64,000 bases of DNA from contig CALQCM020000011.1 in the NCBI GenBank assembly GCA_943329075.2, forward strand, positions 26,114 through 90,113, written 5' to 3'. The DNA comes from Chitinophaga pinensis (lineage in GTDB: Bacteria > Pseudomonadota > Gammaproteobacteria > Burkholderiales > SG8-41). How positions within the stretch are numbered: the first letter of the stretch is position 1; the number at the start of each line of letters is the position of its first letter. The translations under genes and the position numbers were made by a program. Below are positions 16,183 to 24,563 of the stretch, piece after piece. The notes under the pieces are model-generated. The model did no database searches. It worked only from the letters and a program-made list of their open reading frames with translations, and had not been told where the DNA came from.

Positions 16183-17070
16183 TTAACTAAACATCATCCA
16201 GCCGGCACTGCCCGCGGCCAGCAGCAAAATGGCAATAACCATCCACCACCATTGCCGCTGGCGCGCCGCCGGCGTATCAACGGCCGCCGCGCGCACATGG
16301 TGCGGCAGCACCTGCTGCGCGCCCTCACCGAAGGCGAGCAGCAGCGATTTATGCGCCAGCACGTTTACCAGCCGCGGTATGCCACCGCTGGCGCGATGCA
16401 GGGCGCGCACTGCGCGTTGCGTGACCAGCCGGTTGCCGAGATACCCGGCCACCCGCAAACGGTGCGTCAGGTAGTAATCGAGCTCGTCGCGGCCGAGTTC
16501 GCCCAGGCAGCACTGAAAAGTGATGCGCTGGCGCAACTGGCGCACGGAATTTTCCGCGAGTTTGTGATCGAGTTCGGGCTGGCCGAACAAAACCACCTGC
16601 AGCAGCTTGCGCTTTTCGGTTTCAAGATTGGTCAGCAGGCGCAATGCTTCGAGACTTTCGATCGGCATTGCCTGCGCTTCATCAAGGCACAGCACCACCG
16701 ATTTTCCCTCGCCCGCGAAGCGCAGCAAGGCCTGCGTCAGGCCCTTGATCAGATGGTGCTGGTCGTCGCTGGCGACGAGTGTGACGCCGAGTTCCTCCGC
16801 CAGTGCCAGCAGCAATGTGCGCGGCTCCAGGTACGGATTGGGGATGTAGGCGGACACATAGCTGTCGTCGAGCGTGGATAAAAACTTGCGGCACAGCAGC
16901 GTCTTGCCGGTGCCGACTTCGCCGGTGATTTTGATGAACCCTTCGCCGTTCTTCACTGCCACCAGCAGCGTGTTGAGCGCCTCCTGGTGGCTGGCACAGG
17001 CATAGGCGAAACTGGTGTCGGGCGTGATGCCGAACGGCAGTTCCTGCAGACCGAAGTGGGCCAGATACAT
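16183..17070 (-). CDS. mshM: MSHA biogenesis ATPase MshM (ExeA-like AAA)
   Basis: An ExeA/GspA-type AAA ATPase of 295 residues. It opens with YLAHFGLQELPFGITPD, standard for the family; Walker A GEVGTGKT is at 50-57 and Walker B VVLCLDEA at 125-132, followed by sensor regions. A single C-terminal transmembrane helix (about 274-294) anchors it. ExeA-like proteins help place secretins across peptidoglycan, which fits its position 9 nt after the secretin gene mshL. Confidence 0.92.
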   Translation of the reverse strand: MYLAHFGLQELPFGITPDTSFAYACASHQEALNTLLVAVKNGEGFIKITGEVGTGKTLLCRKFLSTLDDSYVSAYIPNPYLEPRTLLLALAEELGVTLVASDDQHHLIKGLTQALLRFAGEGKSVVLCLDEAQAMPIESLEALRLLTNLETEKRKLLQVVLFGQPELDHKLAENSVRQLRQRITFQCCLGELGRDELDYYLTHRLRVAGYLGNRLVTQRAVRALHRASGGIPRLVNVLAHKSLLLAFGEGAQQVLPHHVRAAAVDTPAARQRQWWWMVIAILLLAAGSAGWMMFS

Positions 17071-17079
17071 GGAACCCTG

Positions 17080-18828
17080 TTACTTGCCCTGCGGCGCGGA
17101 ATTGGCCGACGCCGGATCAGGCCGGCGCAGATTCTGCATACGCTCGTTGACCTCTTGCGCCTGCTGTTGCCACAGGGCATCGCCCTTGATGACCGTGGTC
17201 TTGAGCAGAATCACCAGCTCACTCTTCGACAGCTGCTGGCTGCGGCTGCCGAACACGTTATTCAGCAAGGGAATGCCACGGGTGCCCGGCAGCCCCGAAT
17301 CGGCGTTGGTCTGCGATTGCTTCATCAGGCCGCCGATCGCGGCAATGGTGCCGTCCTGCACGCGCACGATAGTGTCGCTTTCGTTGATATTGCTCGACGC
17401 CAGCGGCAGCGTGATGGTGCCCAGCGTGCCGAGGTTGAGCGTTTTCGTTTTATCGGTGACCAGACTGACCGACGGATGAATGTGCAGCGTGATCTGGTCG
17501 TCGTCCGAAATCTGCGGCGTCACGTCGAGCGCGATGCCGGAGAAAAACGGTTGCACCGTGATGGTGGGTGAAATCGTGTTGCCGGTGCCGCTGGTCGTCG
17601 TCGTCGTCGAAATATTGGTGACGAAAAACTCGTCGGTGCCGACCTTGATCACCGCCTTCTGGTTGTTCAGCGTGGCGATGCGCGGGCTCGACAGCACGTG
17701 CACGGTGCCCTGCGATTCGAGAAACGACAACAGGGACGCAAAAGTGCTCGACTGGAACGCAAGCCCGAACACCGACGCCGGCACGTTACTGCCGGCGGCA
17801 AGGCTGGCAACGCCGCCCGGCAACGCGAGCACGCCGGAGTTCTGCAGCGGCGTGCCGTCGGGCGCGCGCGTGGTAAATGCGGACAGCGTGCCGCTGTTGG
17901 CAAGCGTGGTTCCGGGTTGCACGACGCCACCGGCGAAATTGCCCTTGAACGCCGCCCAGTTGATGCCGGTTGAAAACTGGTCGCTCAGCGTGACTTCGAT
18001 GATCTTCGCTTCAAGCATGACCTGCCGTTCAACCACCAGCGACATCGCCTTCAGATATTGCTCGACGGCGCGTTGATCAACCGGCAGCGCGCGCACCAGA
18101 ATCACGCCGGCCTGCGCGTTGACGACAACATTGGTGCCGCTGTCGCTGCCGATGATGGTACGGATGGCATTGCCGACGTCCGTCCAGAAGTCATTGTCAG
18201 ACGTGGTGGTGATGCGGCTGCTGTCAGAGCGCTGCCCGGTGGCGGTCGGCGCGGCGGCGCTCGTTGTCGTGGTGGCCGGCGTGCCGGCCGCACCGGTGGC
18301 GGGCTGGATGGAACCCGAAGACACCCGCATGTCGGCACTGCCCGAACGGCGTCCGGCCAGATAATTCACCTGGTAGAGGCGCGTCTGCACCGTCACCGGC
18401 TGGACGTAGATGCGCGTGCCCTGGATCTTGTATTCGTAACCATAGAGTTCGCGGATTGCCTCCAGCGCCTCGGTCATCGTCACGTCTTTGAGATTGAGCG
18501 AAATATTTTCTTTGATGTCCGGATGCACCAGCATGCTGTGGCGCGTGCCCGACACCAGCGCCATGAAGACCTGGTTGGCCGGCGCCACGTTGACGTTCAG
18601 ATCGAAGCGCGGATCGGCCGGCTTGCCCGATCCCTTCGGCATGTCCACGGTCAGCGACGGCAACAGCGCCTGGTTGACGGCGTCCGGTTGCGCGGGCTTG
18701 ACGCGCGCCTGTGCCGCGCGCGCCATCTCGGCTTCGATTTGCGACTGCACGACGTCTTTTTTGATTTGTCGCGATTCGCAACCGGCGAGTGCCAGTGCAA
18801 TCAGAATCAGAATCAGCGGGTTTTTCAT
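17080..18828 (-). CDS. mshL: MSHA pilus secretin MshL
   Basis: The 582-residue protein is an outer-membrane secretin of the MshL/PilQ/GspD superfamily through which the pilus exits. It has a lipoprotein signal with lipidated Cys17 (LALAGC), an N-terminal secretin/TonB short domain (about 85-150), a Ser/Thr/Ala-rich linker (about 175-200), an N1-like domain (about 215-275) and the C-terminal secretin core with VPLLGDIP-like sequence GIPLLNNVFGS near 540. It overlaps mshK by 4 nt (ATGA) and is followed by mshM 9 nt on. Confidence 0.93.
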   Translation of the reverse strand: MKNPLILILIALALAGCESRQIKKDVVQSQIEAEMARAAQARVKPAQPDAVNQALLPSLTVDMPKGSGKPADPRFDLNVNVAPANQVFMALVSGTRHSMLVHPDIKENISLNLKDVTMTEALEAIRELYGYEYKIQGTRIYVQPVTVQTRLYQVNYLAGRRSGSADMRVSSGSIQPATGAAGTPATTTTSAAAPTATGQRSDSSRITTTSDNDFWTDVGNAIRTIIGSDSGTNVVVNAQAGVILVRALPVDQRAVEQYLKAMSLVVERQVMLEAKIIEVTLSDQFSTGINWAAFKGNFAGGVVQPGTTLANSGTLSAFTTRAPDGTPLQNSGVLALPGGVASLAAGSNVPASVFGLAFQSSTFASLLSFLESQGTVHVLSSPRIATLNNQKAVIKVGTDEFFVTNISTTTTTSGTGNTISPTITVQPFFSGIALDVTPQISDDDQITLHIHPSVSLVTDKTKTLNLGTLGTITLPLASSNINESDTIVRVQDGTIAAIGGLMKQSQTNADSGLPGTRGIPLLNNVFGSRSQQLSKSELVILLKTTVIKGDALWQQQAQEVNERMQNLRRPDPASANSAPQGK

Positions 18829-19247
18829 TTCTGCGTTCCTAGGGTATTTGTCGCGGTACCGCTTTTTTTCTGAGCGGACGGCTTTGCTTTTGCAGGTGGC
18901 GCGACCACCACCGGTTTCATTTCCACGCCCGCGTAGAGGTGGAGGGTTTCGGTGCCGGCCGACGAGCGCAGCACCACTTCGGTTTCGGTGATTTTCACGA
19001 CTTTCGCGTCGCCATACTTGCCGCCCAGTTTCACCAGTTCACCGCCGATAATGGCGGAGCGTCCGCCCGCGCCGATCATCACGCTCTGCAGCAAGGGGCT
19101 GCCGGCCTGCACATCCATGCCCGGCGTGTTCAGCAAAATCGCCGGCGGCGGCCGCGTCGGGTCGCTCGCCAGTTGCGCGCCGGCCGGCAGGGCGGCCAGC
19201 AGCCACAACGCTGCATAAACACCGGTTATCGGGCGGCGCGGTTTCAT
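18825..19247 (-). CDS. mshK: MSHA biogenesis protein MshK
   Basis: A 140-residue periplasmic protein with signal peptide (about 1-24) followed by LASDPTRPP, the MshK/PilP-like opening, and a short beta domain that includes IIGGELVKLGGKYGDAKV. The C-terminus is Lys/Pro/Ala rich. The start overlaps the mshJ stop by 4 nt (ATGA), and its stop overlaps the mshL start by 4 nt. Oddly, the frame is also open upstream without a stop right into the exoprotein gene at 19.5-21.5 kb, so a readthrough fusion is formally possible; the ATG at 19247 is the natural start. Confidence 0.86.
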   Translation of the reverse strand: MKPRRPITGVYAALWLLAALPAGAQLASDPTRPPPAILLNTPGMDVQAGSPLLQSVMIGAGGRSAIIGGELVKLGGKYGDAKVVKITETEVVLRSSAGTETLHLYAGVEMKPVVVAPPAKAKPSAQKKSGTATNTLGTQK

Positions 19248-19535
19248 ACTTCGAGCCATGCCTTGTCCAGACTCAGGGTGTAGATCGTCACCGTCAGCGT
19301 CACCTTCGGGTAATCGCCGGCATTGAGCGTGGCGCGCGACCAGAACATGCGTGCCGGCAGTTTCTCCAGGCGCTGCAGATAATCGTAGAGATCGGCATAG
19401 CTGCCGGCGACCCGTACTTCGACGCCGTGCTTGAACACATTGCCCTCGCTCAGCGCCTGTTTGTCCGCCGCGGCGGCCTCCGGCGTACCGGCGCGCTTTT
19501 CTACCAGTGTCGACAGCGGCAGCGTACGTCGTCGT
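19244..19535 (-). pseudogene. mshJ: mshJ, 3' fragment only
   Basis: This frame encodes about the last 95 residues of MshJ: it starts at TLPLSTLVEKR, contains HGVEVRVAGSYADLYDYL and ends in the family's typical YTLSLDKAWL. Its stop overlaps the mshK start as in an intact msh operon. Upstream the frame meets a TGA at about 19536-19538, and the DNA turns into exoprotein gene sequence. The N-terminal membrane anchor and coiled coil of MshJ (about 120 residues) and the whole of mshI are missing. Either a deletion or a wrong contig join put this fragment here. An internal ATG could give a 64-residue peptide, unlikely to function. Confidence 0.85.
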
Positions 19536-21470
19536 CAGCGCACCGGCCAGATTGATCGCACCACCACCACCGTTCACCGAGATCGTTCCCGCACCAGCGT
19601 TCACGGTCGTCGCACCAGCCTGCGTTACGCCACCGCCACCGCCGGTTACCGTGATATTTCCGCCGGTAGTCGTGACGTTTTGATTGAGGGCCACCGAGCC
19701 GGCACCGGACGCGGTCAAAGTCAACGCACCCGCGCCATTGTTGGTAACCGCGCCGTTGACAATAATATTGTTCGCTGCGGTAAACGTCAGTGCATTGGCA
19801 CGGTTATAAGCGAATGCGGTTGCAATCGTGATGTTGCCGCTCTGCCCTGCATTAAAACCGGTCGTCGTTTGAACGCTGACGTTGCCTACGCCCAAGGCTG
19901 TGTTGATGGTTGCCCACGTCAACACCGATCCCGACGCCGTGGGTTGAAACGGAGTTGCGCCGCTGACATTGGCATCCGCCGACGTCGTGATCGTCATGTC
20001 CGTCGGGTCGAGCAGCCACAATCCCGCCCTACCCAACGGCGCTGACGTATTCACCAGGCCGCTCGCGTTGAGCTGCTGATGGCTCGACGTTTCAACGAAG
20101 CCACCGTTGCCGCCATTGGCACCGCCGCGTGCCGAAATCAAACCGAGGAAGGCGCTGTAATCTTCCGACCACACGATGATCTTGCCGCCATCGCCACCGG
20201 TGATCGCATCGGCGCGCAGTTCGGTATCGCGACCAACAAACGTGCGGCGCGAGTTCGGTAACAACTGGCCACCGCTAAAAATGAAAGCGCCCTGCTTGTC
20301 GCCACCTGCGAGTATGCTGCCGCCGCCCGTCGCCCCCGACACATCGATGCGCGCGCCGTCAAAGATGCCGGTCATGTCGCCAACCATCGCGACCTGTCCG
20401 CCGACACCGCTGTCGCCTTTGGCTTCGATGGCGCCTGCAGTGCTGGCGGTGCCGCCCGCGGTAATCGTCACACTGCCGCCGCTCGAACCATTGGCCGTGA
20501 TGCGACTGCCCGAGGCGAGCGTGGTATCGATCAGGGCCTTGAGGCTGACGGTGCCGCCGGCACTCGCATCGCCGTTGGCTTCCACAGTGCTCGCGACCGT
20601 TGCATTGGCACCGGCGTCGATTTCAATGCTGCCCGCTTTGGCGCCGCTCGCGGTGACGCTGCCACCGGCAACCACGGCGACATCGCCCGACGACTTCAAT
20701 ACGATGCGTCCATCCGCTGTCTGCACCACCGAGTTCGCCGTGATGGTCCCGCTGTTGCGCACCAGGCCCGAATAGATACCGCGGCTGCCGTACGCAACGT
20801 TGCTGAGGTTGAGTGGGCGATCCTCCGGCGCGGCAATTTCAACCTGCAGGCGCGGCGCGCCCTCTTCGGCGACGCGCACTGATTTGCCCGCGGCCAGCAC
20901 GATGTCGCCACCAGGCGCGCTGATCACGCCCTGGTTATCGACGGCCGAACCGATCAGCATGACGCGGCCGCCCGGGGCCGCGGTAATGTTGCCTTGATTG
21001 ACGACGGGGGCGGCAAACGCACGGTCGGCCGCAAAGCGCATGCGGCCGGCGAGAAAATCTTCGTTGCTGATGTTCAGCGTCGAGGCGACGAGGCCGGCGA
21101 CATCGACGCGGGCGTTGGCGCCGAAAAACATGCCGTTCGGATTGACGAGAAAAACGCGGCCGTTCGATTGCAGCGTGCCGAGGATGATCGACGGATCGAC
21201 ACCGGTGACGCGATTGAGCACCGTGCTCGCCGCGGATTGCTGGATAAAACGCGTGGTCTCGGCAGCGTCGATCGAGAACTGCTGCCAGTTGATGATTGCG
21301 CCGGGCGTGTTGATGACCGACAACAAGCCAGCCTGGCTGGTGATTGTCGCCTTGCCGCTGACGACCGTCGGCCCGACCGGGTTCGCGTACGCAAACCGGC
21401 CGGCGAAGCACGCCGCGACCGCCACCGAAACCAGCTTGCGCCGGTATGCGCTGTTTGTGTGTTTTCTCAT
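19530..21470 (-). pseudogene. Filamentous-haemagglutinin-like TPS exoprotein, 5' part, truncated at junction with mshJ
   Basis: About 645 codons of a two-partner-secretion exoprotein. The start MRKHTNSAYRRKLVS begins an extended signal peptide ending near AYA; the TPS domain follows with SVINTPGAIINWQQFSI, LNRVTG and NPNGMFFG. A repetitive beta-helix region rich in Gly, Ala, Thr and Asn comes next (about residues 230-640). TPS exoproteins are normally 1500 or more residues; here homology stops in a GGGAINLAGALTTT repeat, and the DNA becomes mshJ in another frame. Reading on, the frame happens to stay open and enters mshK in phase. No tpsB transporter gene is nearby. An upstream extension of the frame to 21581 is not part of the family. 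Confidence 0.8.
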
Positions 21471-21788
21471 TTCATCCGCGTCAACACGCGTTGCGGAAAT
21501 ACTTCCGCCTAGCGATGCCTCCAAGCATTCATTTCCAAAACGTCGAAAATGATCAGAAGACACTCGCAAACTTCGCGCCAAGTAACGGAATTTTAATAAT
21601 AAATTAAAATTTCAAGCGTGAAATAAGTCACACATGCATAAAATGACATTATTTCCACGACTTAGGGCAGGCTGCCGGGAGGAAAGTGGCCCTATTCGAG
21701 GAATGCCTTCAATGTGAACGCACACTCTGGATGAGGTCGTTTGATTGAGCAGACGAAAGAGCGTCGCCGGGTGCAGCGGAAGCCGTCG
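21471..21788. other. AT-rich intergenic region between the exoprotein start and gpsA end
   Basis: No gene is supported in these 318 bp. The stretch 21581-21655 is far richer in A+T than the neighbouring genes and holds many -10-like hexamers on both strands. It probably carries the exoprotein promoter, but no single -35/-10 pair stands out. The low GC fits either a promoter or a recently acquired exoprotein gene. Confidence 0.55.
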
Positions 21789-22775
21789 TCAATATTCGGC
21801 TTTGGGATCGCGCTGCAACAGTTCCTGCACGGCATCGCGCGCAGAAACATTCTCATCAAGGACGCGGCAGACTGCGCGCGTGATCGGCATTTCGATTGCC
21901 AGCGAATGGGCGATGCGGCCCACTTCGCGCGCGGTGTAGACGCCCTCGGCAACATGGCCCAGTTCGCGCAGTACGGCGTCAAGCTTAAGTCCTTCGGCAA
22001 GCCTGAGACCGACCCTGCGGTTGCGCGACAAGTCGCCGGTGCAGGTCAAAATCAAGTCACCGACACCGGTAAGCCCCATGAAGGTTTCGATGCGCCCGCC
22101 GAGTTTGAGTCCCAGACGGGTGATTTCAGCCAGCCCGCGCGTGATCAGCGCGGCGCGCGCATTGGCGCCGAGGCCGAGGCCGTCGCTGATGCCCGAGGCG
22201 ATCGCCATCACATTCTTGACCGCGCCGGCGACTTCGACGCCGGGCAGATCGTCGCTCGAATAAATGCGCAGCGATTGCGCGTGCAGTTCGCGTGCCATGC
22301 GCGCGGCAAAATCGCCATCGCTGCTTGCGAGTGTGAGCGCGGTCGGCAAGCCGCGCGCGACTTCCTGCGCGAAACTTGGCCCCGACAGCGCGCCGCGCGG
22401 TGTCGAAGACGGCAATTCGGCGGCGGCGATTTCATGCGGCAAGCGTGCGGTTTCACTCTCGAATCCTTTGCACAACCAGACCACGGGGGACGCGGCTCCC
22501 GCAGCGGCGACCCGCCGCAACGTCGGGCGCAGGCCCGCCGTCGTCGTCGCCACCAGGATCAAATCGCAGGCGGCGATCGCTTCTTCAAGGTTGGTGGAAA
22601 TTTTGATCGAAGTCGGCAGCAACGCTTCGGGCAGATAACGTGCGTTCACGCGCGTTGTCTGCATGTCGGCGGCCAACGCAGGATCGCGCGCCCACAGCGT
22701 GACCTCATTGCGCGTGGCGAGGCTGATGCTGATCGCCGTGCCCCAGGCGCCGGCGCCGAGCACCGCGAGCTTCAT
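21789..22775 (-). CDS. gpsA: Glycerol-3-phosphate dehydrogenase [NAD(P)+]
   Basis: GpsA reduces dihydroxyacetone phosphate to sn-glycerol-3-phosphate for phospholipid synthesis. The 328-residue protein has the N-terminal dinucleotide motif GAGAWGT (7-13), the WARD segment, and the catalytic region VAGAVKNVMAIASGISDGLGLG with the conserved lysine. Its 5' end overlaps the SH3-domain gene by 4 nt. It is the last gene of a secB-SH3-gpsA string, an order frequent in betaproteobacteria. Confidence 0.96.
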   Translation of the reverse strand: MKLAVLGAGAWGTAISISLATRNEVTLWARDPALAADMQTTRVNARYLPEALLPTSIKISTNLEEAIAACDLILVATTTAGLRPTLRRVAAAGAASPVVWLCKGFESETARLPHEIAAAELPSSTPRGALSGPSFAQEVARGLPTALTLASSDGDFAARMARELHAQSLRIYSSDDLPGVEVAGAVKNVMAIASGISDGLGLGANARAALITRGLAEITRLGLKLGGRIETFMGLTGVGDLILTCTGDLSRNRRVGLRLAEGLKLDAVLRELGHVAEGVYTAREVGRIAHSLAIEMPITRAVCRVLDENVSARDAVQELLQRDPKAEY

Positions 22776-23212
22776 AAGCCCCAGACCTGGTTGATTTTGA
22801 TGTAACCGCCCTGCCCGTCGCGATGGGCAACGCGCGCCCAGCCGGTGTCGGTCAATTCAAGTAGATCGAGCAGGACGTTTTGCTCGACCTGAAACACCAG
22901 CGGCGCATTGTCGGCGGCCGTCTGCCGCACATCGGCAAGCTTGACCTTCACCATCAAGTTGCGGCGTTCACCCAGGTTTTTGGCTTCGATCCAGGCCAGT
23001 TCGCCGCCGGCGTCGCGCACCTTGTACCAGCCTTCGACGGCGACGATAATCTCGACGGGATAACCACGGCTCATCACATGCGTTTTCTTCGCCTTCAGCG
23101 ACGGCGCGTCGAACAACACGGCCGCACTCTCACCGACGGAACGAAACTCGACCGCCAGCGCCGGTGCCGCCGCAAAAAGAACGGCGCACCACCATATGCG
23201 CGCGGCACGCAT
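22772..23212 (-). CDS. SH3 domain-containing periplasmic protein
   Basis: A 146-residue exported protein with signal peptide (cleavage near AAPALAVEF) and a bacterial SH3 module: residues about 25-80 include FDAPSLKAKKTHVMSRGYPVEI and GWYKVRD..LAWI, and a second half carries GWARVAHRDGQGGYI. Such modules usually bind cell-wall or extracytoplasmic ligands. A longer frame starting with GTG at 23236 would overlap secB by 17 nt; the ATG at 23212 lies 7 nt after the secB stop and is preferred. It overlaps gpsA by 4 nt. Confidence 0.84.
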   Translation of the reverse strand: MRAARIWWCAVLFAAAPALAVEFRSVGESAAVLFDAPSLKAKKTHVMSRGYPVEIIVAVEGWYKVRDAGGELAWIEAKNLGERRNLMVKVKLADVRQTAADNAPLVFQVEQNVLLDLLELTDTGWARVAHRDGQGGYIKINQVWGL

Positions 23213-23219
23213 CAAGGCA

Positions 23220-23684
23220 TCAGTTCGGTTTGCCACCCGCCGCCTGCGCCGCCAGCATTTGCTGCTCGACCTGTTGCTGGTAGATGCCTTCGAAGCTCAT
23301 CGGCGCCAGCACCACCGGCGGAAAACCGGCGCGCGAGGTCACCATCGAAATGGTTTCGCGCGCATACGGGAACAGGGTGTTGGGGCAGGCAATGCCCAGG
23401 AGCGGCCCCATGTCCTGGGCCGGCACGTTACGGATCTGGAACAGGCCGGCCTGCGCCGCCTCGACCAGAAACATCGCCTTGTCCTTCGACTGCGCGGTGA
23501 TCGTCACCTTCAGCACCACCTCGAACATGCCCGGCTCGACTTCACGCGCCTGGCTGTTGATGTCAACGTTGACCGTCGGCGCTTCGCGCTCCGCAAACAC
23601 CTCGGGTGTGTTCGGCGCTTCCACCGAGAGGTCCTTCAGATAGATTTTTTCGATGGCAAATATCGGTTGCAGCGCTTCACTCAT
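23220..23684 (-). CDS. secB: Protein-export chaperone SecB
   Basis: SecB holds preproteins unfolded and hands them to SecA. The 154-residue protein has the family hallmarks FAIEKIYLKDLSVEAPNTP at the N-terminus, LVEAAQAGLF in the middle and CPNTLFPYARETI near residue 110. The length matches E. coli SecB. It lies 27 nt downstream of grxC, an order also found in many gamma- and betaproteobacteria. Confidence 0.97.
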   Translation of the reverse strand: MSEALQPIFAIEKIYLKDLSVEAPNTPEVFAEREAPTVNVDINSQAREVEPGMFEVVLKVTITAQSKDKAMFLVEAAQAGLFQIRNVPAQDMGPLLGIACPNTLFPYARETISMVTSRAGFPPVVLAPMSFEGIYQQQVEQQMLAAQAAGGKPN

Positions 23685-23711
23685 GTCTTTTCCAAACGGT
23701 ATTGCGCGAGA

Positions 23712-23966
23712 TCAGCTGCGCAGCATTTCATCCAGCTTGCCGGCCTGATCGAGGGCAGCAAGATCGTCGTAACCGCCGACGTGCGTTTCGCCAATGTAAA
23801 TCTGCGGCACCGTCCGGCGCCCGGTGAGCTGCATCATTTCGCCGCGTTTTTCCGCATCGAGGTCAATGCGGATTTTTTCAATTGCAACGCCTTTGGAAAC
23901 GAGCAAGCGCTCGGCCATCACGCAATAGGGGCACACCCCGGTGCTGTACATGCGAACCGTCGCCAT
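23712..23966 (-). CDS. grxC: Glutaredoxin 3
   Basis: An 84-residue class I glutaredoxin with active site CPYC at residues 12-15, the TVPQIYIG cis-proline motif and GGYDDL glutathione-binding motif. It reduces protein and ribonucleotide-reductase disulfides using glutathione. It is adjacent, without a spacer, to the rhodanese gene and precedes secB. Confidence 0.96.
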   Translation of the reverse strand: MATVRMYSTGVCPYCVMAERLLVSKGVAIEKIRIDLDAEKRGEMMQLTGRRTVPQIYIGETHVGGYDDLAALDQAGKLDEMLRS

Positions 23967-24404
23967 TTATTTCTCCACCGGCAGACTGGCCTCCGCCCAA
24001 CCGCTCATGCCGCCGCGCAGTGCAAAAACCTCCTTGAAGCCGCCCTGCTTCAGGGTCGCGCAGGCCTTGCTCGCCGCCGCACCCGGCACGCAATTGACGA
24101 GCAGCGGGCGCGACTTGAATTTATCGAGTTCACCGAGGCGGCCGGCCAGATCGGCCAGCGGCACATGGCGCGAATTGGGCACGTGACCGGCATCGTAGGC
24201 GGCCTTGTCGCGCACGTCGATCACGAGGGCATCGCGGCGGTTGATCAGATTGACCGCTTCAAATGCGCCGACCTGCGGCGCAGCACCGCCGGCGAGCCGG
24301 CCGAACAACGGCCACACCAGCATGCCGCCGGTCACCAACGCGGTGCCGAACAACATCATGTTGAACGGACTTTTTTGCAGAAAGATGAAAAATGATGAAT
24401 CCAA
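23967..24404 (-). CDS. Membrane-anchored rhodanese-like protein
   Basis: The 145-residue protein has an N-terminal transmembrane helix (about residues 15-35) and a rhodanese domain with the catalytic Cys105 in LLVNCVPGAAASKA; VIDVRDKAAYDAGHVPNSRHVPL is the substrate-side signature (quoted over residues 61-83 in part). Sulfurtransferases of this type precede grxC-secB in many betaproteobacteria. The start is TTG at 24404 with AAAGGA a few bases upstream; an ATG at 24359 inside the membrane helix is a weaker alternative. The active-site loop has the correct length for sulfur, not phosphate, substrates. Confidence 0.88.
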   Translation of the reverse strand: MDSSFFIFLQKSPFNMMLFGTALVTGGMLVWPLFGRLAGGAAPQVGAFEAVNLINRRDALVIDVRDKAAYDAGHVPNSRHVPLADLAGRLGELDKFKSRPLLVNCVPGAAASKACATLKQGGFKEVFALRGGMSGWAEASLPVEK

Positions 24405-24563
24405 CTTTTTTCCTTTGGCACTTGGCGTGCGGAAGCGCGGATTTTAGCAATACCGCGTGGCGCGGGCAAAACAAGCGGTGGCGCAGCGCTTGAAGCAGGC
24501 AATTTGGCATAAAATGAAAATCACCTTTCCATGCGGTCCCACCTTAAAGAACGCCATTTAATC

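Noticed and set aside
20138..20362. Short frames inside the exoprotein gene considered as small genes
   Set aside because: They are out-of-frame products of the repetitive GC-rich sequence, without start signals or conserved motifs.
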